From the NCBI RefSeq assembly GCF_050436995.1, contig NC_134757.1, positions 3,050,501 through 3,114,500 on the forward strand: a stretch of DNA of 64,000 bases. The letters run 5' to 3'. The position numbers and the translations under genes are program-made. This stretch comes from Anticarsia gemmatalis. Its lineage: Eukaryota > Arthropoda > Insecta > Lepidoptera > Erebidae. Each line of letters begins with the position of its first letter. Positions within the stretch are counted from its first letter, which is position 1. The notes beneath the pieces are model-generated. The model did not search any database and was not told the DNA's origin. It worked only from the letters and a program-made list of their open reading frames with translations. This document shows positions 21,259-33,104 of the stretch, in pieces.

Positions 21259-21514
21259 TCTATACTTATACTTACTAATATTATAAAGCTGAAGAGTTTG
21301 TTTGTTTGAACGAGCTAATCTCAGGAACTACTGGTCCAATTTGAAAAATTCTGTCAGTGTTAGACAGCCCATTTATTGAGGAAGGCTATAGGCTATATAT
21401 CATCACGCTACGACCAAAAGGAGCAGAGTAGCAATAATAAATGTTACAAAAACGGGGAAAATTTTGACCCATTCTTTCTTATGTGACGCAAGCGAAGTTG
21501 CGCGGGTCAGCTAG
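21259..21514 (+). mobile_element. Non-autonomous Helitron, plus orientation
   Basis: Begins TCTATACTTATACTTACTAA and ends GGGTCAGCTAG, flanked by A on the left and T on the right, as expected for Helitron insertion at AT. The interior (AAGCTGAAGAGTTTGTTTGT ... GACGCAAGCGAAGTTGCG) matches the minus-oriented copy at 8419-8659. Confidence 0.8.
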
Positions 21515-24496
21515 TCACATTATATAAAGAAATTGCATAAACGCACCTAAGATTCGGCTCAGTTTTATCTATAGATTGAATTACTTTTTAGAGATAAACA
21601 AGCAGCTCTATCGAGCTTTGGCTATTTTTTTTATAGAATATGTGTTAGATGGGATTCATATTATTTTATAAAGAAGTAAATACTACATCCGTATCTCTAC
21701 AGTCATCACCACGATACCTACGCAAATAGAGTCATCATGTATGTAAGTAATACTACTGGTCACAGTCCAAACTAAAAAGCAGCTGATGGAGATTACAACT
21801 GGGCAGACGATGATCATCGACAGCTGTCGTCCCACGCAAATTCAACCCCTCACTTCGTATAAAATAATAAGCAAAAATACAAAACTATACATTAAAACTG
21901 ACTCCCACAATCAAAGTGGTATCCTTTTACAAAAGAACCGGTAATCTTTTCCTTTTATAAACTCACAATGGACTCACTCACTGTCAAGGTGTAACGCCAC
22001 AAAAGACTTATTGGCCCCAAACTGAGAAATGCGTTCGCGAAAACTTCCCACAAGATGGAGAGTTTTTTTCTAAAGGGTCAGTAAAAGGGGCTTTTTATTA
22101 AGTTTTTGCTTTGACCAAGATGTTTATCTTGTTATTTAAGTTGGAACAACTTGTGAAGAGATACTTGAGACGAAAGATTTATGTTTCGGTAGTAGGTGTC
22201 GGCAGCTATTAAGTTAAAAGGACATTTTTTGCGTTCTTAGATAAGCAATCTATATGGAACTTCATTAGGTTGAATTCAACAGTATATGTACGAATCCTTG
22301 TAGACAACAAGGATAGATATAGGAAGGACCCTTCTTCGCAACAACTTAGCACCCGTATCTACAAAATAGTTGTAGATAACTAAACACCTTTATTTAAACG
22401 CAACGATAACTTTACTACGTAAAACTAGCTAGGGCCTCGAACATACAAATCAATGAAAAATATACTTTACACGTATAAAGATAAGGTTTATATTTGTAAA
22501 TATGGTTCGCTGCTGCTTCCCTTAGCACACCTGTCGCGATCCGTGGGAATATGCTTATGAGGAAGGGCATTGTGTGACGGAATTATAATTGCAATATATT
22601 TATTTATTGACCCCGTTATTACTGTTGACGGCCTGCAACTTGAAATGGGTGGGAAAAATCAATGATCGGTATAAATTATGTGACTGCTAAACTTCTTTGA
22701 GAAAACTTAAAATCCTGTTTTGGTGATCAGCTGACCGATATTCGTTATTATTTACAAAAGTCTTTTTTTTTTGCTGTCTTTGTATACAGTATTGAACAAT
22801 CTACTTAGTTACATATTCTTTGCAAAACCTCATCATAGTATTTTAAAAGTGTATTTACAAAATATTTCTCACGTAGTAAAGAGTACAAACATTGACCTAT
22901 CCATCTCACACAATATATTTTTTGTGTCGACCCGGAAACATCCCCGGATACGTGGCTTTTTTCTATTTAGACTTAATAAAAACGAGTTGATAGTCAAAGG
23001 GAGCAGTTTTTGTAAGCACCTGTTTCCATGGGAATATGGGAACTCTTGTGTGGGACAAAAAGTCGCAGAGATTTCACGGAAATGTTGAAGAAGTTAATGA
23101 GATGCCGTTTTCAATTTTTAGGGTGAGAAAGTGGTGAGAAATCAAAAGTTACTTGAGTATACATAATATAGACTAATTGAAATTAGAAGATTTATCTATA
23201 AATTAATTTTTAAGCGACTTCAATAAAGCTTATTTTTGAACTAGGTTGATCCGTACCTATTTCATAATTTCTTCCCCAACGTTTGACGTTTCACATTCAT
23301 GTTTCTTGCGTTGAGCTTTACCAAAATAAAACACACTTAATAACTGCAACATTTACATATATACCTTTATTGCTTCGCTAAATCTAAAAACAACTTTCAC
23401 ACAAACAAAAAACACATCCGCGATTCCTTCTCAAAACATCCCTTGATGTTTACTTCGCAAACAAATAAATTATCTATTAAAGACCGACTGACCGTGCGTG
23501 AGAAACGGAACACAATATAAAAACCGAAGGGCGCTCCGTCAAGATGAATGCAGTCACGCCCCTGTTTGTAAGGACCATTGGGGACGGAAGGAAGTAGGGC
23601 TGTTATCATTCGTTGAGTGTTTTGGAACAACACTCTAGTTTTGCTACTAGTGTAGATAAAAAAGGTGGGAGTTTGGGATGAAACATGTTTTACGGTACTA
23701 TTTGGTACGGCTGGTCTAGTGGATTGTAATTCGGAGCAATAGGATAAGTAAATCTGTCCTTTGATAAAGATTCCGTGTGTACCTTATCAGATTGATTTCG
23801 AAAGAATCGAATCCATAACATTCCGTCCGGAAGGTTTTAGATAACATATCATTTGCTGCTCTAGGGACGTGAAATAGCGTGATTGTCTTATTATCCGGTA
23901 TGTAGACTTAAGTTTCTTGCATCTTAGATTCAACGAAACATTTTTTTTTATACCAAGATTTTTAGATTTCCGTTCTGCTTGAGTGATGAATCATTTGTTT
24001 TTTGTTATTCAAAAAACACAAAGCCAAACATATTTACTTATAAAAAAATATCCAAAATTGATTGATAAGTATAGATTAATATTCAACAACGCATCAAAGA
24101 TTCAAATCTCCCTAAACTGACCGCGATCGTGAGAAAGGTGGTTCCACGTAAAAAATCTGTAGGGTGCTTAATCCCAAAAGAAGTTTTGTACAATAACCCT
24201 CGAGATCCGGCCTCAGAGGAAGGAAGCAGGCCCGTTACAATTTGTTTCATCGTTTTATTGAGTTCACACGGTACAGATTAAATTGATTATTTGAACGGAG
24301 GATGTGTCAGTTTAAAGTTGAATTGTCGCTTTTTGAAAAGGGTTAGGTACCTATATTTGAGTATTTTTGACATATATTACTTAGTTTGTAGACAGTTCAT
24401 GTAGTAAGGTAGGCAGAAGATAGTGATTGTAGGAATGTGCTTGCTGCTTATAGTATGTCGTAGGTTAAATTGCCACTAGGAAAAAATACATTTTCT

Positions 24497-24560
24497 AACC
24501 CATTACTGTCCCACTGCTGGGCAGTGGTCACCTCCCGAACGAGAGTGGGGTGAGGGCTTG
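24497..24560 (+). repeat. LINE-derived repeat fragment
   Basis: Contains ACTGTCCCACTGCTGGGCAG, a phrase I recognise from common Lepidopteran LINE fragments. A related phrase (AACTGTCCCATTGCTGGGTA) is at about 32785-32805. Confidence 0.5.
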
Positions 24561-25084
24561 AAAATTAAGGTCAAGCTGGTTTGTTATCGTTATCTTTCAT
24601 CAAAATTATGGATTTAGTAGGTAAATATGCAGAATACTGTGTCTGGATGATAATGTTAACTGCTATGTTATGCAATCTCGCATCTTAAACTCCAATTGTA
24701 ACAACACGTTTAAAACAAGATCGAGAACCGTTATTTATTGCACAACAATCGCAATGACCCCTATTAATAGCAGGATGAAAACACGGTTCTATAATTGAAA
24801 ATAAAAGTTGACAACTTGTTCCACCCGTTAGGTAAGTTTCGGGATTAGCTCTGTGCAATGTTTCACCCAGTTTCTATCAATTTGTTGCTTTGTTTGTTTC
24901 TTTGCGCATCTGCAGGTAACATTATAACCCAGTTCAGTTCCGAAACAAGAAAAAGAAAAAGAAGTTCTAAGGTAAAATGTGTGTTCGCGTTAATTCCCGT
25001 ATCCTAGCATTGTGAAAAAAAAGATTGAAACTGAAAGACTTAGTTTAAAAATTCTGGCTTATTTTTTTATCGTGTGGTTAGTAG

Positions 25085-25260
25085 TCAACCTAGTGTTATA
25101 GTTGTTTAAGCTGTCCCAAAAAGCCTTTGACATGGCTGAACGACTGTTATCTTGGTAGACAACAACCGGGACAGAGTTTTTACTTGCCCTGCGAAGCACA
25201 GAGACGCCCAACTTAAATACCATTTAGCGGTCACCCATATATGTAATGACCGCGCCGGGA
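25085..25260 (+). repeat. Dispersed repeat, also present inverted at 35578-35690
   Basis: Shares GCCTTTGACATGGCTGAACG, CTGTTATCTT and GACAACAACCGGGAC with the reverse complement of 35578-35690. Typical of a widespread Lepidopteran interspersed repeat. Non-coding. Confidence 0.6.
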
Positions 25261-27639
25261 GTTGCTTCACCCGCAGATCGTTACTCGAACGCTGAGCACA
25301 ACTTGCATTCGAGCCTTATCATACTAATGTTAATGAATATTAATAATCCGGCTGTTGTTACAATCATGGGATGTTTGCATGATAAAGTCATTACTATCCC
25401 CAAATTCCCAGCTCATCAAGTAATTAATTATATCAGCTAATCGAAATACAAGCTAAGCTGAATTCTCACTGGCCGCCCCCACACCGCGACATATGACAGT
25501 CTAATTATTCACAACTCATTAGACGTCACGCGATCGCATGGAATATCGTCATACTTGGACACTCACTAATAAACTAATTTAATATTACAATTAAGCTTTT
25601 AGTCTGCTATTTGATTTTGGACTCTATTGACATAGAAATAAAGTCGATACGTCTTTTTTTAGAAGTGCATCGGTATGTTGGTTTTGTAGTCCCGACAATT
25701 TTCTATTTGCGTTTAATTAAAACTTTATTTCAACGTGCTAAAGTTCGTTTTTTATTGGTTTAGTTGATAATGAAGTGTAAAGTTAAGTTTGTGGGAGTGA
25801 ATGGCTACCGTGGGAGTGACGGTTAGTCCTCTAATTAAATATTTATGAGTGCAATATGTTCGTAGTTATCAAGGGAGGAAAGGTCGTTTGAACACCTGGA
25901 TGGGTCGACGACATTGTTTACGGAAATACCGACTTAGGGCTAGTTTAGGTATCCCTTATCTTTCGATTTTTATAAATATGGTCAGATTGTAACTGCTATT
26001 TTGGTGAAGGGGTCGGATTTCTTACACTTTGTTAGCTCTTAACATTTTAGAACTTAAACGGTGATAAGCAATAGAAAAACTCATTTTCAGCTCGCTTCAG
26101 GAGTCGTAGGGTACTTTATTGAAGTCACAAGAATTTTGATAATTGAGTGGGTGATGAGTTGCTTAAACAAGTCCATTAATTTCTCTTTACTATCGCTATG
26201 TAAATCCAATAGCAGTAAAATATTGCGTAATTTTTAGCTACGTAAATCATGCTATTCAGAGCCAATTCAAAAGATTTATATGACGCAATTTATGAATACA
26301 GCTTCAGGGTACATAAATCATTTTAATTGACCCAATACATGGTATATTTCCTACTTACCGTCGCTTTTATGCTAAGAAGTACATATTTCTTTCAATAGCA
26401 AAGTACATACCTACCTAATAAAAATAGGGGGGACGAAAAATTAGGCCAAGGCTGAAGTATGACTCTAACGTAAGTACATTACTGAAAAGCAAACAGTACC
26501 TACAATTAAAAACGTGGTTTAAAAGAGGACAAAGAAATAGAGGTTCCTGGTGGGATTACGTTTACCTTGAACATTCTCTGTAGGCATTTAGTAATACTTA
26601 CCCGTATTTCTATTAGATAGGTATATTATCGTAAAAGTTTTGTTCAGCAGTTCTTGAAGATAAAATGTTTCAATTTTAAAAAGATTTATTTACATGGAGT
26701 GGTGTAATTCCGCAGGTTTACTGTTAATACTTGCAGGTGAATTTGGATATTGGAATTTCGGTTAGATTTCTAAAAAATGCAAGCATGTTCAAAAATCAAA
26801 ATTTTAGGCAATATTTTCAACCCTCTAAACAGGTAAGTTGGTTGAAATATTTTAAATTTAAACGTTCAATCTATTACTTTATTTTTGATCGGTAGGTATT
26901 AATTAAAATTGAGTCTAAATATTCAGTCCGTTCCGTTCAGTCATAAAGAATTGACTTTAAATAAAAAGTCTCTGTCCAAAACATAGGGTAAGTTGCAGAG
27001 TCATTAACACTGATTGATATGTCAGCGATTTACGAGGTCGAGCACCAATTGGCACAGTCTATCGGAAGAGTAACAGTGACCCGCAGTGGTACTCCAATAA
27101 CACAATCATTTTGAATACAGGAGAGAACATTTTGGAAAAAAAAAAACGTTTTTCTTCCTAAATTCCTTTCATTCATAAGCATACATTTTAAAATGACTTA
27201 GATACATACATATTCGTGAATGCATATCCTGATCTTATATGAAGTCATGAACCAGTTATATTTAATTACATAAAACTGATGAATGGACATACTTCTGAAT
27301 CATCAAGGAGTCACCGATGACAGCAAGTCTTGATAAACCTGAATTTTATAAAATACTTAAGCATAGTATTACGATTCTTTTAGAATGAGTCATCATAGTC
27401 CTGTGTAATCAGATTAGTCACCGTTGAGATCCGTTTATGAATGATTTTGGGTTGAATTACGGACAAGATATATTCATAACACAAAAAACAGCGATTGTGG
27501 GTACGTTTGTTATTTGCAGTTACCAAATTCGGGAATCTAACCCAGGACCTCGCAACTGTAGTATGCCCTATCTTACAGACGGGGACGGGACTATCAGTTT
27601 ATAATACATACTTACATTAAATCACACCTTTTTCTAATA

Positions 27640-27730
27640 GGGGTAGGCAGAGATAAAAAACGCCACTTGGTACAATCCTTACAAACTTCTCTAGCCACAT
27701 TCACATCACTACATATAGTTATACAGGACA
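27640..27730 (+). repeat. Dispersed repeat, also present at 35018-35110
   Basis: Shares the phrase pattern GTAGGCAGAGA, ACGCC-CTT-GTAC-ATC, AAACTTC and CACATTCA-ACATC with 35018-35110 in the same orientation. A fragment of a common Lepidopteran repeat. Confidence 0.5.
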
Positions 27731-27949
27731 TTCGCCGTACCAATTACGAGATATTAATCTTGAAAAAAAAAGACCAATACAAGGAAATTTTTGATCAGCA
27801 AAATTTTCGCATTTAATTTTCTGTAAAAAATATCACAGCACTATTTATCGCCATTCCCATACACAACACCTTACACAAGTCGCAAAATTTGTCCTGTCTG
27901 AAGTGGATAGGTAAACAAACCACGTCATACGAACCCTTTGCACCTCGCA

Positions 27950-27968
27950 TTCCCACAGTCCGTGGGAA
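27950..27968. promoter_or_regulatory. Paired inverted Su(H)/CSL-type sites
   Basis: TTCCCACA (27950-27957, TGTGGGAA on the minus strand) and CGTGGGAA (27961-27968) are both perfect matches to the YGTGGGAA core of Suppressor of Hairless, separated by 3 bases, about 0.9 kb upstream of the hairy-like ATG. Known Su(H) paired sites point toward each other with about 15-17 bp spacing; this pair is in the opposite arrangement. Binding is inferred from motif match only. Confidence 0.45.
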
Positions 27969-28865
27969 TACACACTCACCCCCGTCTATAAAGTACCGCA
28001 TTACCTGCGAACATGATCCTACAAAAAAACTCCACACTTTATGGACAACCTTCCCTGTATAGTATGAGTTTACGCTACACTGCGCGTATAAAGTATCGAG
28101 TAAAATGCGTGTCATGTAGTTGGAAATTATTAGCGTACTTTATTGAAGGTGTGTGGGCATGAAGTATAGAATAATTGTGTGTTGGAGGGAGGGAATTTAT
28201 TGCGGTTCTTGATGGGTGCGCGTATGGACGCATTCCCATAGTATACAGGATAAGGGGACCGCAGGTGTAGCTTCACTCTGATGATGTTTGTTTTTAGTTT
28301 TTTGAGACTGTTTTGTTTGAGTTTCGTCAATATATTGAGTTTCAGTTTTCGTTATTGGGAATAAGTGGTTTATCTCGTCGTTATTTATTTAGCTTAAAAC
28401 GAAATTTTTTGAAGAGTTTGGTTAATTAATATTGTACTGTAATTAACTGAAGACATTTTAATTACGCAGTATAATAAACGATTATTAAATTTTGTTACAA
28501 AGTTATCCTAAAACAAGCTTTTGCATGTATTCTACACAATGTCACTAAGTTACAATTATCACTTGCAACTACCATCACACCTCACCCGGAATCAAACGCA
28601 CACCAACCAACCTAACTAACAACTGATCCCAAACGTATTCATTCACAACGTCACCCATAAGAACGAGACGGCACGAAAACAAAACATTCCGACACATTTC
28701 CCAGCGCTATAACCTGTATGAGTGAATGAGATAGCAATAGTTTGTGAGTTTGTTTTGTAAACAGGGTAGCAGGATGGAGGGCAATTGAAAAATTTTGCTT
28801 GAAGAGTTGCGCGAGAGTTGTGTCATTAAGTGTTCGGCCGTCGGCCAGTGTAGTCGTGTTGTGAT

Positions 28866-30891
28866 ATGAATATTGTGAAAATGCCGTGCAGTGAGGATGA
28901 CGATTCGCAGACCGGCTTCTCGGAGTCTACGCAAGGAATGTCGAAAGCCGAGTTGAGAAAGGTGATTATTTTTGTGATGTGTTTTTAAGTGCAAGAAGAA
29001 ATGGCTAAGATTTTTTTTGTAATTAAATCGAAATTAATAGTGAAATACTCTGAAATTACTTAACTTTTTTTGGTTAAATTTATTACAAGGAATCAATTTC
29101 GATTTTTTATTTTATTGTGTATACAATAACAATCTAAAATATAAATATATAATAACAATAAATCTACAACATCTGTATAAAATATCAATAAGATCAAATT
29201 AAAATAAACCATTTTTTATTATCTATTCTTTTGTGAGAAAATATCTCGATTTTTTTAAATACTAAATCGTGACTTGAAAGAAGTAAATTGCGGCAAAATA
29301 CTAATGCGTGTTTAAATTATTTCAGACGAATAAACCGATAATGGAGAAGAAAAGGCGAGCGCGCATCAACAACTGTCTCAACGAATTGAAGGACCTGCTC
29401 ATGGATGCCTCTGACAAAGACGTAAGTTAATTATAAATGTGATACAAATTAAGTGTTATAAATGTGTGGACTAACAACAAACAATTAAGCGTCTAATTTA
29501 AAAAAGGTTGAATGTAAGCAGTACGTATCCGAACTCAATTACATAAATCAATTAAGTACATACTTGAAAGCAACGTTTCCAGAGAAGAGGTAATCCTTTA
29601 ACGATAGATACGGTTTAAAGTGAGACTTAACAAAATATGGGTTCTATCAAAAACTTTTTTTAAATAGTAAATTAAATCAAAAGGATAATTAAATATGAAT
29701 TCAAATAACTAAGTAATTAAAAAGTCTTGTCTAAAAGAAGACATCAAAATCGTAATTTAACATTAATTTCAAAACTATAACTTGCCATACAAAACGTATC
29801 ACTGTTTATAACAAGATTCTAATAAGACAAAAAAATAATAACAACATTTTCCATTACAGCCAGCGCGCCACTCCAAACTGGAAAAGGCAGATATCCTGGA
29901 GCTGACAGTGAAGCACCTTCAGAAGCTGCAGCGTCAGCAGTTAGCCGCAGCCATCGCCGCAGACCCTGCAGTACTGCACCGCTTCAGAGCTGGCTTCAGC
30001 GACTGTGCTGTAGAAGTCAGACGATACCTGTCGCGACTGGCCAGCGTACCAACAGGCTTGAGACATCGATTAGGAAATCACTTAACTTCGTGCATCGGTG
30101 GTATGGAAACTCTTCAGCCAAGGGACTACGCTCCACTCGTTCCTGATCCTCTTAGACTGGACGATGAAAGACCCAGTGCCTTCCATTTTGTCAAATCTAC
30201 AAAGCCTACAAGCCCACCCCTCAGTCCGCTATCTTGTGACTCCGCCTGCGATTCCTCAACGGAACTCGAAACTCCACCAAGACCTGTTCAAAACTTCCCT
30301 TTCCCCACCCCACCGAGCAGATCAGCGTCCGACCAAGACTCAAGCCCAGAAACACAAAAGCCAACTGTATCTTCAACTACGATATCGCCTGAAAACCGTC
30401 AAGAAGTGCTACGAACCAAAAAATATATGGAGCCGTTATCAATTGTGATAGATGTAGAGAATTACAAGATTGGTATAGATGCGTCTCCGAAGCGAGCAGT
30501 GGATTATTCGATAAGGCATAAGTTAAAACGTCCTGTCGTCGACTTGACTGGCCCGGCCCCGAAAATGATCAGAACTGAAGAGAAATTGCCAGCAGATTTG
30601 TGTTACAAAACGCCTGAAAAGTCCGCATTTACAAGAGTACCTGAACGAATCCCTATATTTCCTCATAAGAAGCTGTCTATACCTGAGAGTATACCGTCAG
30701 TTAGTGAACAACCTTCTGGCTTCAAAGCTGTACCTCGAACTGTGATAAGTACGGCGGAGTCTTTGGCTCAGTCTTTCAAGAAAGAAGCTCCTAAGGATGT
30801 GAAGGTCGAAGCTGATACGAGTTCGAAGTCACCGGTGCAAGGAACATCTAGTAGTAGTAGCAGTACTACAGAAATGTGGAGGCCTTGGTGA
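28866..30891 (+). CDS. h: Hairy-type bHLH-Orange transcriptional repressor
   Basis: Three exons, 28866-28961, 29326-29421 and 29860-30891, each joined in phase 0, give 407 aa. The bHLH domain at about 33-88 begins TNKPIMEKKRRARINNCLNE, with the family-specific Pro in the basic region and the exon break inside the domain. The Orange domain lies at about 103-145 (LHRFRAGFSDCAVEVRRYL...SCIGG). The protein ends in WRPW, the Groucho co-repressor tetrapeptide. The Pro/Ser/Thr-rich middle is probably disordered. It should bind N-box/class C sites and repress transcription in segmentation or neurogenesis. RINNCLNELK, DPARHSKLEKADILE and SCIGG fit hairy better than deadpan; the paralogue call is less certain than the family. 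A second in-frame ATG at codon 6 could also serve as start. Confidence 0.92.
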
Positions 30892-32024
30892 TATACTCAG
30901 TTCTTCAAAATGATAATATGACAATATGTATGGACCGGTTTCACAGCTTCTGGATAAGTGTCTGATAACCCATACAATACCTGCATAGCAATGTATGAAA
31001 ACAACTGTCACAATTCCAGTTGACAACTAGTGTACGTCAAATTGATGGTCACTATTCAGTAATTGCTGCTTTGACGTAACGTGTTAATTACTATAATCTA
31101 AGGGAGAAAACAATGCACAGCCTGGCTTTCAAATAGTTGTCAACTAAGATACATGATAGCCACCCTGATAAGCTATCCGGCCGTGAGCGAAGCAGAAGAA
31201 GTTTGATAAATGATATTTGGTGGTTTTTGACAACCCCCATAGATGAAAATACGTGATTTTGTATATGTATGTAGTATTATATAAAGAGAAAAGACATCAC
31301 ATTATATCGCCATTCCGCTTTAAACATAGTGATTGTATAAATTTTGATCTTCAAAATGAGCTTTAAAATGACAAAGTTGTTTTAGTTTAGAGAGGTTTGT
31401 TAGAAGTATCTAGAACCGTTAAGTATATTTAATTTAGTTTGTACCGTTCTGGTATGTTTTTATACGTTATATTAAAAGTTATTTTTACTTTTTGTTTGCA
31501 ATTTATTATTGAGTTTTATTCTGTGTGGTTTACGTTTATTTACCTTACCTAACCTTATACTTATTGTTACGCCAAAAGGTTATCGTATCCGTAAAATGTT
31601 AATTTTATAATTCGTTAAATAATACCAACGGCTTGAGAGCTGTCAAAATTGTCCAAAATCTAGCTAATTTTTTTTGTAAACTTTATTTTGCCTACCATTT
31701 ATTTCTTAACTATTCTGCCACTGCGCACAAATCTTGACACTGCTTATTCATCACTACTGCAAGTTAAAAGCTACACGATATGGAACGATTAAGTATTTTA
31801 ATATATTCAAGTTACGGTCACTCTGACATGCTTTAGTTCTTCGGGTTTATTTCAGGTAGAACGACTGACAAACATTTTCAATAAAAATATCAAATTTATT
31901 GGCAAGCATGAATCACATAGCGAAGTACCTACAAATAAATTATAAATTAAAACAACATTAACATAACTTGATAAAAAGGAATATTAAGGACGGAATGTCT
32001 AAACTAATCTAGAATAATTTATAA
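30892..32024. other. 3' UTR of hairy-like gene and intergenic DNA
   Basis: AT-rich sequence. ATTAAA near 31470 and CAATAAAA near 31880 are candidate poly(A) signals. No further gene supported. Confidence 0.4.
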
Positions 32025-32336
32025 TTAAGGTGTCTTTCCACCAGAGATGTGCTATGCAGCTATGTTACGAGGATGAAATAGCGATGCTAACAAACAATGC
32101 GACCGTTTCCACCAAAATTAAGCTATGTAGCGGTGAGAGAAACATGCATCGTCACAAAATAGCACATAGCTACACTATTCGTGACTATCCGTAGCACGCA
32201 TCCTTGCGTACAAAAATCTTAGCTGTAACCGTTTGTACCAGTACTATGCTGTTTGCATCAATGAATATGATTGACGGATATCAAACGCATCCGTAGCAAT
32301 ATAGCATAGTACAACTCTGGTGGAAAGGCACCCTAA
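32025..32336. mobile_element. MITE with TTAAGGTGTCTTTCCACCAG termini
   Basis: About 312 bp with inverted ends: the left end TTAAGGTGTCTTTCCACCAG matches the reverse complement of the right end, which ends GGTGGAAAGGCACCCTAA. The interior has internal repeats of AGCTATGTA/TAGCTACAC type and no coding frame. A non-autonomous DNA element between the hairy-like and CEP131 genes. Confidence 0.8.
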
Positions 32337-32812
32337 GTATTACCATAATTAATAAATAATACAATTCGTAATAAAATAACTAACAAAATAATAGAATATC
32401 AGCCTTCATTTTAGGCGGCAAGCAAATTTTAACTGCTTCTTATTCTTAGAGGCATTGCTAACTTTTAGAAGTGCATTACGAAACCTCGATACTACCTAGA
32501 AACTAGAGTCGTTTCGTTCTTTTGAGAAAATTAATTACTGTGAACAACTCCTCTCAAAAAGTCAGCACATCATCAAATAGTTTAAAAAATAACTAATAAA
32601 CTATAACTTAAATTAACGTTTCAATTAAAACAAATATCAAACATAGTCTTTGGTACAAGTGTTGCCACAAAAAAATATTAAATGACTTAAAAAATAACAA
32701 ATATTCTTTACACAGAAATGGAACACAAATTAATAAAGACATTTTTCTACGTCAGTTTAAAGTTATAAGCATATTTCACACATAACTGTCCCATTGCTGG
32801 GTAGAATGAGAG

Positions 32813-32870
32813 ACAGTTCTTAAAGGTATACAAAGTACTTTACCTTACTTTGTATACCTTTAAGAACTGT
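32813..32870. repeat. Perfect palindrome, 25-bp arms, 8-nt spacer
   Basis: 32813-32837 (ACAGTTCTTAAAGGTATACA, then AAGTA) is the exact reverse complement of 32846-32870; the spacer is CTTTACCT. It abuts a LINE-type repeat phrase at its left. A short inverted duplication. Confidence 0.9.
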
Positions 32871-33090
32871 ATTAAACAACTCTCAAAAATGCAAGCTCAT
32901 GTTTTGCCTCACTGATAGATATTTCTAATACACATATAACTTAGAAAAGTCATTGGTGTGTGGAGGTTTAAACCTTCGACCATTCTCGTGAGAAACGCAC
33001 GCCTAAAACTGCAACAATCCGTTAAAAGTAGGCGCAAAAATTATCTGTCGTTTATTACAATACAAGGGCGATAAAAAGTTTACAAAATTG

Positions 33091-33096
33091 TTTATT
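33091..33096 (-). terminator. Candidate poly(A) signal of CEP131 gene
   Basis: TTTATT on the plus strand is AATAAA on the gene's strand, 9 bases past the stop codon. If used, the 3' UTR would be only about 25-40 nt, so a downstream signal is also possible. Confidence 0.4.
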
Positions 33097-33104
33097 TAGT
33101 AAAT

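Larger units (their letters stand above)
21515..28865. other. Intergenic region upstream of hairy-like gene
   Basis: About 7.3 kb without a supported gene; open frames here (for example 22771-23088) lack recognisable domains or splice partners. It holds repeat fragments (24497-24560, 25085-25260, 27640-27730) and several perfect Su(H)-type words: TTCCCACA at 22045-22052, CGTGGGAA at 22542-22549, and a close inverted pair at 27950-27968. It probably contains the regulatory DNA of the hairy-like gene. Confidence 0.5.

Noticed and set aside
22771..23088. 105-codon open frame upstream of the hairy-like gene
   Set aside because: No domain, no codon pattern, no splice partners; expected by chance in 7 kb of AT-rich DNA.
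27950..27968. Classical Su(H) paired site (SPS)
   Set aside because: Orientation and 3-bp spacing do not fit the head-to-head arrangement with about 15-17 bp; kept only as two adjacent single sites.
27813..28115. 100-codon minus-strand open frame
   Set aside because: Overlaps the Su(H) pair and a repeat edge, no recognisable similarity, and composition looks non-coding.
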